A stretch of DNA of 64,000 nucleotides from contig KN805390.1 in NCBI GenBank assembly GCA_000818945.1, forward strand, positions 355,144 to 419,143, read 5' to 3'. The notes beneath the pieces were generated by a model. It was not told where the DNA came from. It did no database searches and was given only the letters and a program-made list of their open reading frames with translations. Positions 48,334 to 59,313 of this stretch are shown here, in pieces. This DNA comes from Schizochytrium sp. CCTCC M209059. Lineage: Eukaryota > Sar > Bigyra > Thraustochytrida > Thraustochytriidae. Every line of letters starts with the position of its first letter. The stretch's first letter is position 1. Both the position numbers and the translations under genes were made by a program.

Positions 48334-51172
48334 TTACATCTCTTCCCAACTTTTCTTTGTCTCGTTCGCTTTCCATTCCAGACTCGCTTTGAAGACATCT
48401 GATTCGAGTATATGCCCGTGTGTGTTGAATTCTCTTTGGCCGCTCTCTTCGAAGATGTGGAGAAAGCTGCTAGCTTTCATTCGAGGACCTACGGATTCCA
48501 TCGTATGGCCATCAAATGCTAATAGGTTGAGCCAAATTCTATGTCGTATTCTTCTTTCATATCGCAACGTTCTTCTACCATGACATCTGGTGCAGAATCT
48601 GGCTTTTCATCTACCGCCGCGATGAGAATGAGCGGTATATGTGTTTGCCCCTCGCCATTTCTTGTTTTGATCATCGTCTGATCCTTCTTCATCGTTATCA
48701 CGACGTCTTTTCAACACGGATGCATGCACGAGTTGTGCTTTCTCTATGTCATATTCCATCGTTAGAAACACAGCCGACTCAATGCTCTGAAACTTTGTGA
48801 GTGGTTCGTTTGGTTCAGCATGTGACACTTGTGTGCTCGAAATTTAAGAGTACGCAAGTGAGGATGTGTCGTTTGTATCATAGTCTCCGCGTCTTTTCGC
48901 AGTCGTTTGAACTAAACTCACGATAGCAGATATGGAAGCACGTTCGGTCAATCTGTTCACAAATTGTTGTCCAGACTCGACGCTGTGGAATAAGTTATCA
49001 AATTGCAGATCCTTCTCTACATACCAGATGCAGCTTTGCATTTCAATTATCCGGTCCGGCGCGACCGCCATCGATGGGTCAGCTTCAGCGAGACCTATGG
49101 TGTCAGCTGCTGTGGCATAGATAAATGCCCTGATGCCTGACAATCTCTTGATTTCTGAGATAAAGCTAACCACTCGCCCATGTCGCGGGCGTTTGCTGAT
49201 CATTTCCGCAACGATATGAGCCTGACCTGCTTCTTTGTTCAGACTTCCGCCTAATCTATTGTTTAACTTGTGCTCGGCAAATGTCCAGGGCGCACGCCTG
49301 GAATTCAACTTTCAACGCAAGTGGTGAGAATCTCCTTTTCTTCCCCAAGGATTGCCAAGAAACAACTTAGCGAACTACCAGCGGGACCGAACAGATTTTC
49401 GTTTGAAATGGGGGAAATTGCCGACGACGGTCGATGGCCGAATGCCGTATTCCTTTTGGGGAAATGCCATTGTCTTGCAGTTCAATTCGCGAGTGCAAAG
49501 ACGCTCGATATGGTCTTGGCCCGGGTTGTAATTTGGAAATTGTGGGTCGGAGATTTTCTTCTGAGGAGGGGCTATCCACGTCTTGGTCGATCAAGAGAAC
49601 ATGATCTCCGATGCAGGTGCTGCACGTAGCTTGATCCTAATCTCCTCTTCCAAGTCAAGTCGCTTTGACGGTGCGTGGCGTTGATTTTCATCTTGAGCGC
49701 TATCTGGTTGATGACGCTTCTTCAGTCTGTGCATGTCCAGGACATCTGCTGCCGCACAAAGATCGAAAGTCTTGTCCTTGATCTGAAGTGAAGCGGCGAT
49801 TGCTGATCTATCATTCTCGACCGGGTACCAGTGATTAACCCATGCACGGCATTTCTCGAACATGAGCATACTGTGTATGTGAGCGCTCCGTTGTTTCTTA
49901 TTTGCATCAGTTTTTCGCCCGTGTCCCTGACGAAGAAGAAGGGACCACATAAATGCTAGCTGATTACGACTGACGACCTCGAAGAAGTTCTTCACAGAGA
50001 AGCATTTACGGTTACGTAGCGTGGTGGCTTCCTTGTAAGGAACGAATTGCTCGATCGTCCACATCATCAAGATAGCCATCGCTAATTCGGATTTATCATG
50101 GCGTCGATACACACTATCTTGGTCGCCTCCAGCGTCTGCAAAAGAAAAAGGTTAGCTCGATTCAATCGCGAGTCATCCTCTTGACACTTACCTTCGGTAT
50201 TGAAACAGTGCTCATCTGTCCAGTTGAAGAGTGACGCCTTCGTTTGTGTCGAGACCGTTGCAGGAGCGAACGGTTCAAGCTTGTCTTCCGTGACTCGAAC
50301 TTGCACGATCTCGCTATTTTCGTCGTGAGGATTGTACTCTGCTGCTTCAAGGTTCTCTTCCGTCACGCCCAAAAATTCAAGCAACTCCAGGTTGACCTTA
50401 AAGGTGGAGTTGAGCGCACACGATAGCACCTGCGCCTAATTTTTCGTATAATATGTAAACCGCTTGCGCTGTGCCGTGACGTAACTTTGAACGTGCTTCG
50501 AGATCTCCGGCGTGCAGTAAAGAAGCCGGAAGAAGACGTGAATTATGATGTCCAGCCCTTGTGGCACGGGTTCGTTGAGAGGACTCGTACCCTTATTCGT
50601 TGTGGAATTCTTCGTGTACCCTTCGACTTGTGCCCAGTTAAGTGCTATGTCTCTATCCCAGTCAAGCTCTTTCTGGCAAAACTGAGAGGCAACGCCGACG
50701 AGGAAAGCAAAAGAGGGAGATACCATGGTGCTCTCTTCCACGATCGTTTAAAGAACAGTCCACACATCTTGAAACTCTGCTTCGCGTCGCACTTGTCGAG
50801 GACTGCCCACACTTTTCTTTCCATTTCCTTCTCGCAGGCCGCCTTTATCGTTCCGTCCCAATCCCGCTTCGAAAAGCGTCTGTCGTTCACGATGCCCGAG
50901 ATGGTGGTGTCACAACTTTCAAGAGGGCCGTCTTGGATTTTCGTGAGAGCTGCTCGCAGCACATTGCTCATTTGCAATATCTTCTTCAGTGCATGCGCCT
51001 CGCGTTCGCTTTGCGATGATAGCTCCCGTACCGTCATTGTCGAGGTAGGCGTTGTTCCTGCGACGCCGTTCACATCGTCGCCGGTTTCAAGGTCCGCGCC
51101 CTCGTGGACACCTTCGTTGCCCTGCGCACTCGTACGTCTCTCGCCTGTACTCCCCGCCACTCTGGCAAGCAT
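48334..51172 (-). pseudogene. Interrupted minus-strand gene divergent from the transposase
   Basis: Successive coding-like blocks follow each other in one direction. Block A (51172-50740) starts MLARVAGSTGERRTSAQG. Block B (about 50735-50436) has LDWDRDIALNWAQVEGYTKN and ends in a TAG. Block C continues in the same frame after that TAG (LSCALNSTFKVNLELLEFLG; to about 50195). A clean GTAAGT...TTTTGCAG intron leads to block D (to 49591; SVYRRHDKSELAMAILMMW). Further blocks at 49308-48844 and 48828-48334 are Lys/Arg- and Asp/Glu-rich. A to B needs a frame change. Either several short introns are present, or the gene is decaying. I do not recognise it. It diverges from the Plavaka-like transposase, so it may be that element's second gene. 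Confidence 0.4.
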
Positions 51173-51811
51173 CGGTCTTCCTTTCACGTCAAGTTCTGCT
51201 GGAGACTCAGAGTTTTGGTTTTGTTCGGCAAGTCAATCAAGCCTCGGCGCAGAGTGCTAAAGTACAGAAAGCTTCCTTTCTATTGTATAATGTCTAGGCC
51301 TATACAAAACTTTAGGAAATTTTACATAGTGAGTCGGGGAAAGAAAGCACTTGTCTCAATTGAACTTCAATCTCGAATTGAATGTGATTTGTGAAGAGAA
51401 AAGTCGGCTTCAATGGTGGACGTGATTGAAGAGATTCAAGGGGTGGGAACTTACTTCCATCACGGACTCGGATCTTTTATTTTTAACCAGCCGCCGCCAT
51501 CCGATGTTTCGTTTCGCAAAGTGCTTAACTAGCCAAGTTCCTTTCATACACTCCTAATCTAAACAAGCACCATTGCCATTCATGTGGTGTCTGTGGCCTT
51601 CTTTGGGTCGTCGATGGTGTCAAGAGCCAAGCTTGGAGAACCGTGACTTGGGCATCGTAAAGTAGCGCGGGGCAATTGCGGCGGCAGCGCGGCAACGACA
51701 GTGCGGCAACGACAGCCGCGACGGCGACAGCGCGGCGGCGAGAGACGCAGCTCTTGCTCTTCTCGCTTCACGCGCGTTCACTCTGCTGCTGATCAGTCGA
51801 TTAGGATCACC
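51173..51811. other. Spacer between divergent transposon-island genes
   Basis: It carries a TAGGCCTA motif at 51295-51302 and CGGCAACGACAG/GCGGCGAC repeats around 51675-51740. It may hold promoters for both directions. No coding frame is supported. Confidence 0.45.
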
Positions 51812-51836
51812 ATGCCCAGGCCGAGAGGGCGTCCAA

Positions 51837-54800
51837 GTGAGAGGGATTTCTACTGACAAGTACAAGCTTGGAAACTTCTGCCGCTGGTGTGGCAAAGATA
51901 GGGGCCTGGAAATTCACATGCACTTACGCTGCCACGCCGAGCAGCTCAACAGCCTGCATGGAAGTGCCTATTGGTGTTTGAACCCCGAGTGCTCGTTCTT
52001 CACCACCAACGACGCGATCTCTATCAAACATGCAATCAACTCTTGGAACTGCTGTCACTTTTACAGTCTAAGGTACAGGAGTGTGTCAAGATGGGCGGAG
52101 CGCGAAGGCATGGAACAGACTCTTCTGGACTCCAAGGTCATCCTACGCCCCTCGACAACTTCCCCAAACACATGGATCCTCCCTGATAACAAGAAAGCGC
52201 ACATCAGGAATGTGTTTTTGCGAAAAGAACGAGGACTTCCTCCATGCATACCAGGAGCGGCTGCCTCCTCATCTGCCCAGAGTTCGGTCTCTTCGTCAGC
52301 CCCGGCGCCTGCTCCTGCAAATAACATGACTGTGACGGGAAAGGGCCTGTCTGCAGCGCATAAGTGCACCAATGAGGCCGCGGACGATGATCACCCTGAA
52401 AGCGGCTCCATCTCTGACAACGAGGCGAACCCAGGGGAAGAGGAGGATGATGACGATGACAAGCGATCTGACGAAGGCCTTGAGTCTGACCGCTTCATCA
52501 AGGCTGGCTTTTGGCGGCAAGACGATTACGATTTCGACTCTTTAAACGCCCCGGAAGAGAATGTACAAGGAAAAGAAGCAGAGACCGTAAATTCGCAAGC
52601 TGCAACCACCAGCGCGGTCGTTCGCGTAGCCATCTGTCCGATCGAGGGTCACAATGTCGATCTCAAGGGAGTCGAAGGCGTCATGGCCCACATCATCAAC
52701 GAGCTGTACGACGTTGAGAAAGCTCGCGCTTCCTTTGGTACGCTGCAAGGTGCACACGGGATGGCTAACCCATTTGTTCGTGCCTTGTCCGAACGTGGGA
52801 TTCCTATGGCCACCATGAACTTCATGCTAAATGTCGTAAAAAAGGAAATACAGGACTGGGCAAAAGGAGAATTGAACCAAGGTACTATCGCCGAAGAATC
52901 TGTCCGGCGACTGCAAAAGAGACTCACATGTCCAAGCTTCTCACAAGAGCGCCGTAGTATACGAGAAGCTTGTCAGTCTTACATCGGTCACGTCTATGAA
53001 CTTTCCTTTGACGTGAAGGAATTCCAGGACAACGCCGATCCAGCTGATACCATCTTCAAGGTCCTCTTACGCGACCCAATCGTTTTGGCCCATGATATTG
53101 TTTCATCGTCAAATGTCCTCGCTAGAGGTGAAAAGCTTCATCTCTCCGCAGTCGATGGGCCCTTGTTACATTTCTGCCACGGAACTCGATATAACACCAT
53201 GATCACAAAGGTGCACAACGAAGTTCGCCGTCTGAAGCAAGGTGGCGAGGGCGAAGAACGTGCGCTGCCGTGGGCTGACGTGGACCCAGCTACGGTGTTT
53301 GTGCTTCCACTGGCATTTTTCATCGGCGACACACATGTACGTAAGAGTGGAGCACTCACGCAGTGTCCCATCGTCATGACGGTCCTATGGTTCGACAGTC
53401 ATGGTTTCCGGCGAAACAATACAAAGCGAATCATGGGATATATTCCGTCCCCACCAGGCCTTGGAAGCGCTCCACACAAAGCAGCTGTCCTCAAGCGTGC
53501 TTGTCGTCAAGCGGCCCAGCGAGCCATTCTGGACCTCGTTGACGCATGGCAGCGCGCTGCTTTTCGGAAGGGGGGGCTTCTTTGGAGAGTAGCCGATGGG
53601 CGCCTCGTTCGTGCAATTCCTGCACCCGCGCTCTTCCTTGGCGATAACAAGGAGCAGAATGTGCTCACCGGAACGATGGAGCGGACCCGATGCAGAATGT
53701 GCTCTGCCAACGTGAGCACCATGCTCAATGGTAAGGCCATGCCAGAGGGCCCGATGCGTGACTTTTTCGACCTCAAACAGGCCTACGGAAGATTGAGGTG
53801 CGAGGATCGAGCAGCTTGTATTGCGTTTCAGGAAAAGTACGGGCTTCAAGTTGATGGCCCGCAAGGCCTCTTTCAAACGACCGTGAACCTTTTCGCCGGA
53901 AAGGAAGTCTACCGAATGTTCTGCTTTGACACCATGCACACGCTCGATCTCGGTCCCTTGAAGGACATCCTCATTGCAACTTTGAGTAGTGTTCAGACGC
54001 GAAACGACAAGACGCGCAACTTCAAGACGCTCAAGACGCTTTCAAAGATTGTGAATGGAGCGAGCAGTGGCCTTTCCCAAATCCAATCCGACGCATTGGC
54101 CGATCTGCAACTCTACATGCACCGAGCAGGTGATTTGCCCGCGAATGCACTCCAGCGTAATCGCCTTGAATCGAAATACATCTTGCCTCTCGCGAGAGCC
54201 ACGCTTACTGCCTTTCTGCACGATCTTGCATTCGAAGCGGCAGAAGAACAGATCCTTCCGGTTGCTCGGGACCTGCGCGTTCTCCTCTGGGCTCTTGCAG
54301 CTGCTGTTCGAGTCACACACGAGCTGACTCGACCGGCCCTCGATCCTGACGCACTCCCAGCTGCAAAAGAAGAAGTCCGGGAGCTCTCGCGGCTCGTGCA
54401 GCGCTTCAGATTGCTGGGTGGCTTCAAGGAGATGACGACCTTGAAAACGCACGCCCTAAGCCACATGGTCGATCAGGTTGCGTTTACGGGCGGCACTGCT
54501 TTTTGTGACACGGCTTCATTCGAGCACTATCATTTGCTTGTTGCTAAGGCTGCTCGACTTGTGAACAACACGGATACAACAGGCTCACAAATGCTTCATC
54601 GTGCGATTGAGCTCGACGCCGCTCGCATCCTGACGCCAGCGGATCCTCCGGACGAGTGCAAGCGGGCGCGAACTATCGGGGAGCAAGGTGACGTACCGCA
54701 TTGTGCCGGTATCGACGTAGCAGAGGCGGCCTCGATCACCATCAAGCACATACGAAATATGCAAGCACAGGCATCAAATCTGGACGCTCTTGAGGAAGGT

Positions 54801-55529
54801 TTTCGTGGCAAGCTAGAAGAGACATTCGAAGGCGCGCCAGCAGTCGACGGTTTCGTGAAGGGCAAGATGGGTTCTATCGACTTGCGCGTGGTGGGCGCCA
54901 AGCCTTTACGATGGAGAGCCAAGCCACCGTCTCTCTTTCTGACCCGCGACAAGTCCTTCTTCGCGCCTTTGCTGTTTCTAAGGTCTGTCTCCGTACAAGG
55001 TACAGAAGAGTCATCTCGGAGCAAATTTTGGGTGGCAGGGGCGGTTGTAGGCCGCGATAAAGACCTTCACGCTCGTCTCGAAAAGACAACGTACGCCAGC
55101 AATCCGCTGTCAGGGTTTGCTGTTGTAGATCTAGGAGATTCTCTACGTCATCTCCGCCCTGATCAACTGCAGATCAAGTCCATCGATGACCTTGCCGCCG
55201 GTGACACGATTTGGCTCAAACCCCCTTCCGACGAGGAAATGCATCGAAAGATCGTCTTTTGGCCTGCCGGTTCCTCTGCATTCCCCTCGTGGCTTAGTTG
55301 CCCATTCACCGATCAAAGAGGCGATCAAGCAGCATCAGCTGGCGACGTCGATGACGTCAACGACGAAGAAGATTTTGCCACCTTAGCTCATGCTCGAGAG
55401 ACGAGTCGCCGCGGCAAATGCACGAGTCCAGCAAGCTCGAACCATCAAGCACGCGCACAAAAAATGCCTCGGCATCCCAGCGCTCAACAGACTTCGCAAG
55501 TTTCTCAAGCCTCATTCAGCAAAGACTAA
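51837..55529 (+). CDS. Plavaka-family (CACTA-like) transposase, 5' end shifted
   Basis: The ~1230-residue frame matches the fungal and protist Plavaka group of CACTA-like transposases. It begins with a C2H2-like finger (NFCRWCGKDRGLEIHMHLRC). An acidic linker follows. Then comes the RNase-H-like core: LPLAFFIGDTHVRKSGALTQ (first Asp) with PIVMTVLWFDSHGF, RRNNTKRIMGYIPSPP, AIPAPALFLGDNKEQNVLTG (second Asp), a CRMCSANV pair, FCFDTMHTLDLGPLKDIL and, far downstream, GGTAFCDTASFEHYHLLVAK (candidate Glu). No in-frame ATG precedes the finger. A well-placed ATG at 51812 encodes MPRPRGRPSERD, with an AT-hook-like RGRP, but in another frame that stops after 14 codons. A one-base shift near 51837 would join them, so the copy may be inactive. 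The 3' end is Ser/Gln-rich. Confidence 0.72.
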   Translation: MRGISTDKYKLGNFCRWCGKDRGLEIHMHLRCHAEQLNSLHGSAYWCLNPECSFFTTNDAISIKHAINSWNCCHFYSLRYRSVSRWAEREGMEQTLLDSKVILRPSTTSPNTWILPDNKKAHIRNVFLRKERGLPPCIPGAAASSSAQSSVSSSAPAPAPANNMTVTGKGLSAAHKCTNEAADDDHPESGSISDNEANPGEEEDDDDDKRSDEGLESDRFIKAGFWRQDDYDFDSLNAPEENVQGKEAETVNSQAATTSAVVRVAICPIEGHNVDLKGVEGVMAHIINELYDVEKARASFGTLQGAHGMANPFVRALSERGIPMATMNFMLNVVKKEIQDWAKGELNQGTIAEESVRRLQKRLTCPSFSQERRSIREACQSYIGHVYELSFDVKEFQDNADPADTIFKVLLRDPIVLAHDIVSSSNVLARGEKLHLSAVDGPLLHFCHGTRYNTMITKVHNEVRRLKQGGEGEERALPWADVDPATVFVLPLAFFIGDTHVRKSGALTQCPIVMTVLWFDSHGFRRNNTKRIMGYIPSPPGLGSAPHKAAVLKRACRQAAQRAILDLVDAWQRAAFRKGGLLWRVADGRLVRAIPAPALFLGDNKEQNVLTGTMERTRCRMCSANVSTMLNGKAMPEGPMRDFFDLKQAYGRLRCEDRAACIAFQEKYGLQVDGPQGLFQTTVNLFAGKEVYRMFCFDTMHTLDLGPLKDILIATLSSVQTRNDKTRNFKTLKTLSKIVNGASSGLSQIQSDALADLQLYMHRAGDLPANALQRNRLESKYILPLARATLTAFLHDLAFEAAEEQILPVARDLRVLLWALAAAVRVTHELTRPALDPDALPAAKEEVRELSRLVQRFRLLGGFKEMTTLKTHALSHMVDQVAFTGGTAFCDTASFEHYHLLVAKAARLVNNTDTTGSQMLHRAIELDAARILTPADPPDECKRARTIGEQGDVPHCAGIDVAEAASITIKHIRNMQAQASNLDALEEGFRGKLEETFEGAPAVDGFVKGKMGSIDLRVVGAKPLRWRAKPPSLFLTRDKSFFAPLLFLRSVSVQGTEESSRSKFWVAGAVVGRDKDLHARLEKTTYASNPLSGFAVVDLGDSLRHLRPDQLQIKSIDDLAAGDTIWLKPPSDEEMHRKIVFWPAGSSAFPSWLSCPFTDQRGDQAASAGDVDDVNDEEDFATLAHARETSRRGKCTSPASSNHQARAQKMPRHPSAQQTSQVSQASFSKD

Positions 55530-56843
55530 CATTAAGAACTTGCTTTCACCGCTTCCTTTTGCATTCACGATGGGCTTGGTCTTCATCTGCGCTCAATCGC
55601 CACGCAGATCAAAGTAATCATCCATCCATCGATTATCGACACGTCCATCCAATGCGGCTCACGCTACCAAAGGTATCGACAAGATGCACTCACCCCATGT
55701 GCCTTGAATTGTACTGCGCAGGCCAAATGCGCAACAGCATCCTACCTCAAGGAGGCGCGCTGTAGACGCTACCTTCCCTAGCACATTTGCTGCTGCTGCT
55801 GCTGCTCCTGCTGCTGTTGATGCTGCTCCTGGCAAGCCAGACCCTTGCAAGGGTCGCGCGAGCTTTGTACGCATGCCGTGAAGAAATCGAATCTTCAGGT
55901 TGGAAGGTGTGGGACCGGTGGGTAGAAAGCAACAGCGAGGTGGCCGCAGCGATGTCTACAGAAGATGTCTGCAGAAGATGTCTCCGGCGCAAGGAGCCCA
56001 GACCAGCCGCACCGCCGTGAGATCGACCTCTGGCCGCTTGTGTTGGGGCGACCGATCCGGAGGGCTCGAGAACCAGTGGCTATGGACGGACGGTGGCTTG
56101 GCGGGTCGTTTGGGTACAGCTTGCCGGCTTTCATTATCACCATCACAGAGACGCACGCGAGTTCGAGCTTTTCCTTTTGTGAACACTTCAAGCCAGACGC
56201 AAACTTACGCTGGTTGATGGCTCTGATCACGAAGCGTCTCCAGCCACCCAAGCATGTAGACAAACCTGAAAGTGCACAACCTGCAAACCTCGCTCGCTCG
56301 CTTCGGCACCAGCAAGACGTTCTCGGCGCGGCGCCAGCAGGCTAAACACGCGCGCTCTACGGGCCAAGCCCTTCTCGAGTTCGCACCGCACCTTCTCGCC
56401 CTTCCTGGTAGCAAGGCAGACAAGCAGCCAGCCACTGCCAGTCGATTGGTTAACGAGGCAACCGCGTCAGCCATATGAACCTGGTGAATCTGGCTCCGTT
56501 TGCGCGCGTGCTAAACTTCTCGCGGGACGGAAGCGGCAAGACACGAGGCATTAACTCAACGCTGTACAAAGGGACGTGGCGTGACGATTGGAGCGCGGAG
56601 AGACAAGCTAAAGGAGGAGGAGGAGGAGGAGGAGGAGAAGGAGTGGCATTGCGCAAAGCTTCTTTTTCGTAGCGAGCTCGACTTGTCGCACGCGAGCTCG
56701 CGAGTTCGACAGATAAACAATCACTCAAACGATTTGTCTTTTCATCTTCGTTCTTTACTTCCTAGGTCTTCATTTTGCGTGGAGCAAAAGGCGAAGCTGA
56801 AGAAGGCCACAGGAAATCAGAGAAAGGCTTCTTGAACGCAGTG
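55530..56843. other. Intergenic region upstream of the MLO-like gene
   Basis: It holds (CTG)n near 55788-55825, a 13-base tandem repeat of GATGTCTRCAGAA type at 55951-55983 and a GGA repeat near 56613-56640. A TTTACTTCCTAG at 56754-56765 could be the acceptor of a 5'-UTR intron. No gene is supported. Confidence 0.5.
55951..55983. repeat. Short direct repeat, three units of GATGTCT-(A/G)CAGAA
   Basis: Three tandem near-identical 13-base units. Confidence 0.85.
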
Positions 56844-58994
56844 ATGACCCCCACGGGCGATCACGGCCTCATGAACCTTGTCTACAATGCAAGCCTCGAA
56901 GAGGACGCAGGAGTGCGCGCCCTCGCAGGGACGGGCGTGGACGCATTGAATGAGTGCAAGTTTCGCCTGGAGAAGATTGCCTTTGGCTACGATCGTCTGC
57001 TGCTATGGCTTGCGCTTCTCGGCCTGGCGTCCGCTTTGCTGGAGAACTACCTTCACAGACTCGAGCGCAAGTCAGAGATGCAAAAGTCATATCTGCGCTT
57101 CTTGCGGCAAACGTACAAGGAACTCGTAATTCTCGGCTTTCTCAGTTTCTTTCTGATCATGCTGCGCGACTTTTATCCGAACATGACGAAGAACGCCTTT
57201 CTTATTATTGAGATGGCACATTTATGGCTCTTCTCGGTGGGTATCGCTTTCATCTTTGTGGCCATTCAGATTAGCAGCGGCCTTGTAAGAAGCAAGCGAT
57301 TATGGGATACGGCATTTACGCACGGCCTTCAGGTCATCGAGGTAGAGTACCGCAAATTCTTCGAGTGGAACACATTTGTGGCGTACTTTGTGTGTTTAAT
57401 CCCCGGGTATTTTTACACGAACACGCTCCACGAACAGGTGAAGTTGTGGATTTTGCGCAAGCAGTTCATCAAAGTCAATCACATGCCATCAACATTCGAC
57501 TTTCCCAAGTATCTGCGCAAGACGCTCACGGTGAACATGTTCAAGGCCGTAGAGATTGGCTGGCAGTCCTGGGCCGTGCTGTGCTCCTTCTTTTTCATCG
57601 GGTACATGATCACGGCCATCGTGGACAAGGGTACGGGCTCGATTAACTCTGACGTGGCTTCGATTGGCTGTTTGAGCATGACACTCTTTATCACCCTTTT
57701 GGCAAGCCGAATGGGCGCGGCGCTCAAGGGCGGCTCCAATCGGTACTTTCGTCTTCTTGGATGTTCTCGACCGCACGATTTTGAAACACTTCTCGAGTTC
57801 GCCAAAGAGGTGTACCGCGACGAGGACCGCCAGCACCATGCGAGGGTGTTGAATGGTTTTTCGCACGACGACCTTCGCCTGCAGCAAGTCCTGCGCGAGT
57901 GCAGAAACAATAACGTGCTATCACAACAAGACATTACCACCAAGCACTCGATCTTTGGGTCCAAACGTCGTGAAAATAATGCCTTCGAGAAGCACATGCC
58001 GCTCTTCTCACCAACAGCCTTTGTGGTGTTGCTGCGCATCTTTATTCTCGCCCAGTGCTATGTGATGGGACTTCTTTTCGTGTTGTGGATGGGTCATACC
58101 AACTTTACCTCGATCTTTATCGGCGTTACCGTCACCGAGATATTCTTGCACTTGTATCTCTTTGGCAGGATTATTCCAGAGCTCATGCGCGACTTTGCGC
58201 TTATGGGAAGCGTGCTCATCCTCAATGATGCCGCACTCGACCGCATCGAGGACACCTTTCAGCACCAAAAGTCAACGAATGCAGCCATCTACGACTTTTC
58301 GCAGATTCTCTTTGAGTCCTACCGACGCTGTGCGTTTGAACTGTTTCCAACCGTCATGCCGAGCCTTGATGAGGAATCGCAGATCCGGGTCATTAATGAG
58401 GTTTTCAAGGAACTAAGCCCGAACGGCGCCAAACGAGTCGGCGCAATGATGCTGTGTAAGCGTCTTCAAGGCCGCATGCGTCCTCGAAAGATAAAGCTCG
58501 TTTTTCGTGCCCTCAATACCCCGCGCGGCCTCACGGTTGACGAGTGTCAATTCCTCATCAAGGGCATGATTGTGATCAACGCCGAGACAGAGAACATGGA
58601 TCGCAACCTCGAGCTCTGCTTTGGAAAAGCAGAGATCCGCTGCGGGCTGTGCGGCGCCATGGTCTCCACGGACGACGTCGATGAGCATGCGGGGAAATTG
58701 TGCCCCAAGCTTCCAGCGAGCGAAGGCGAGGAATTGGCACGAACGATTCCATCGCCCAGTACAGCCATCAAAGATCTCTTGGAGCGCCTCGTTGGTGAAG
58801 AGGGCTTTCTTAACACGAGCACGCGGTACGGCTTGTTACAGCCCCACTTTGACGAGGATCTCTGGGCAGAGACCGAAGCTGCGCCGTACCAAGCGAGCTT
58901 TTCGCGCTTGCATGGCCCTCTTGCGCCACTATCTTTCAGGGTGGAAGATGAAGACTCCACTTACTCCGAGGATGGTGACGATGATGAAGCCTAA
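56844..58994 (+). CDS. MLO-like seven-transmembrane protein with C-terminal zinc-finger-like motif
   Basis: MLO proteins are plant and heterokont membrane proteins that bind calmodulin and, in plants, conduct calcium. This 716-residue protein has the family layout: an N-terminal helix (LLLWLALLGLASALLENYLH), then RQTYKELVILGFLSFFLIML, LFSVGIAFIFVAIQISSGLV, KFFEWNTFVAYFVCLIPGYF and the diagnostic FDFPKYLRKTLTVNMFKAVE, followed by WAVLCSFFFIGYMITAIVD and later TM segments. After the membrane part comes an acidic EF-hand-like or helical region (AKRVGAMMLCKRLQGRMRPR) and a CGLCGAMVSTDDVDEHAGKLC motif (C-x2-C...H..C), then an acidic tail. The start is the ATG at 56844; the longer frame opens with TTG. 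The zinc-finger-like addition is unlike plant MLO. Confidence 0.78.
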   Translation: MTPTGDHGLMNLVYNASLEEDAGVRALAGTGVDALNECKFRLEKIAFGYDRLLLWLALLGLASALLENYLHRLERKSEMQKSYLRFLRQTYKELVILGFLSFFLIMLRDFYPNMTKNAFLIIEMAHLWLFSVGIAFIFVAIQISSGLVRSKRLWDTAFTHGLQVIEVEYRKFFEWNTFVAYFVCLIPGYFYTNTLHEQVKLWILRKQFIKVNHMPSTFDFPKYLRKTLTVNMFKAVEIGWQSWAVLCSFFFIGYMITAIVDKGTGSINSDVASIGCLSMTLFITLLASRMGAALKGGSNRYFRLLGCSRPHDFETLLEFAKEVYRDEDRQHHARVLNGFSHDDLRLQQVLRECRNNNVLSQQDITTKHSIFGSKRRENNAFEKHMPLFSPTAFVVLLRIFILAQCYVMGLLFVLWMGHTNFTSIFIGVTVTEIFLHLYLFGRIIPELMRDFALMGSVLILNDAALDRIEDTFQHQKSTNAAIYDFSQILFESYRRCAFELFPTVMPSLDEESQIRVINEVFKELSPNGAKRVGAMMLCKRLQGRMRPRKIKLVFRALNTPRGLTVDECQFLIKGMIVINAETENMDRNLELCFGKAEIRCGLCGAMVSTDDVDEHAGKLCPKLPASEGEELARTIPSPSTAIKDLLERLVGEEGFLNTSTRYGLLQPHFDEDLWAETEAAPYQASFSRLHGPLAPLSFRVEDEDSTYSEDGDDDEA

Positions 58995-59313
58995 GAAGTT
59001 ACGATAGTCAGTGCGTGACAAGAGGCTTTGCATTGTTTGGAATCACAAACAAAAAAAAACACACATGCCGATCATGTCGTGCACTTGACATGTGTATTTT
59101 ATAATTTCTTACCGTGTGTGTAAACTGTAGAATGATGATACTGTTGTCTTCGCTTGACCGCCACTCACGCTTGCATACCTTTGTCGAAAGCAATGGTGCC
59201 GATGGATGAAGGGGAGTTTTTCGTTGATGGCGAGTCCACTAAAAATTCCATTACAGAATATTGGTCAAAAGACAGACACTGTTCCTGTTTCTCGAATTCA
59301 CTTCTAGAACTCC
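58995..59313. other. Convergent intergenic region, nothing recognised
   Basis: AT-rich spacer between the MLO-like and CCDC25 genes. Nothing is recognised here. Confidence 0.5.

Larger units (their letters stand above)
48334..55529. mobile_element. Plavaka/CACTA-like DNA transposon island (boundaries unknown)
   Basis: It spans the transposase and the divergent interrupted gene. The content suggests a DNA transposon with two divergently transcribed units sharing a central 640-base spacer. I looked for CACTA-type terminal inverted repeats near both outer ends and found no convincing pair, so the limits are only those of the genes. Confidence 0.35.

Noticed and set aside
47769..51336. A CACTA at 47769 and a TAGTG near 51332 as possible transposon ends
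   Set aside because: The sequences adjoining the two 5-mers do not form inverted repeats, and the interval excludes the transposase.
55895..56263. 122-residue minus-strand frame upstream of the MLO-like gene
   Set aside because: No family resemblance, overlapping frames on the other strand and an internal tandem repeat; not supportable.
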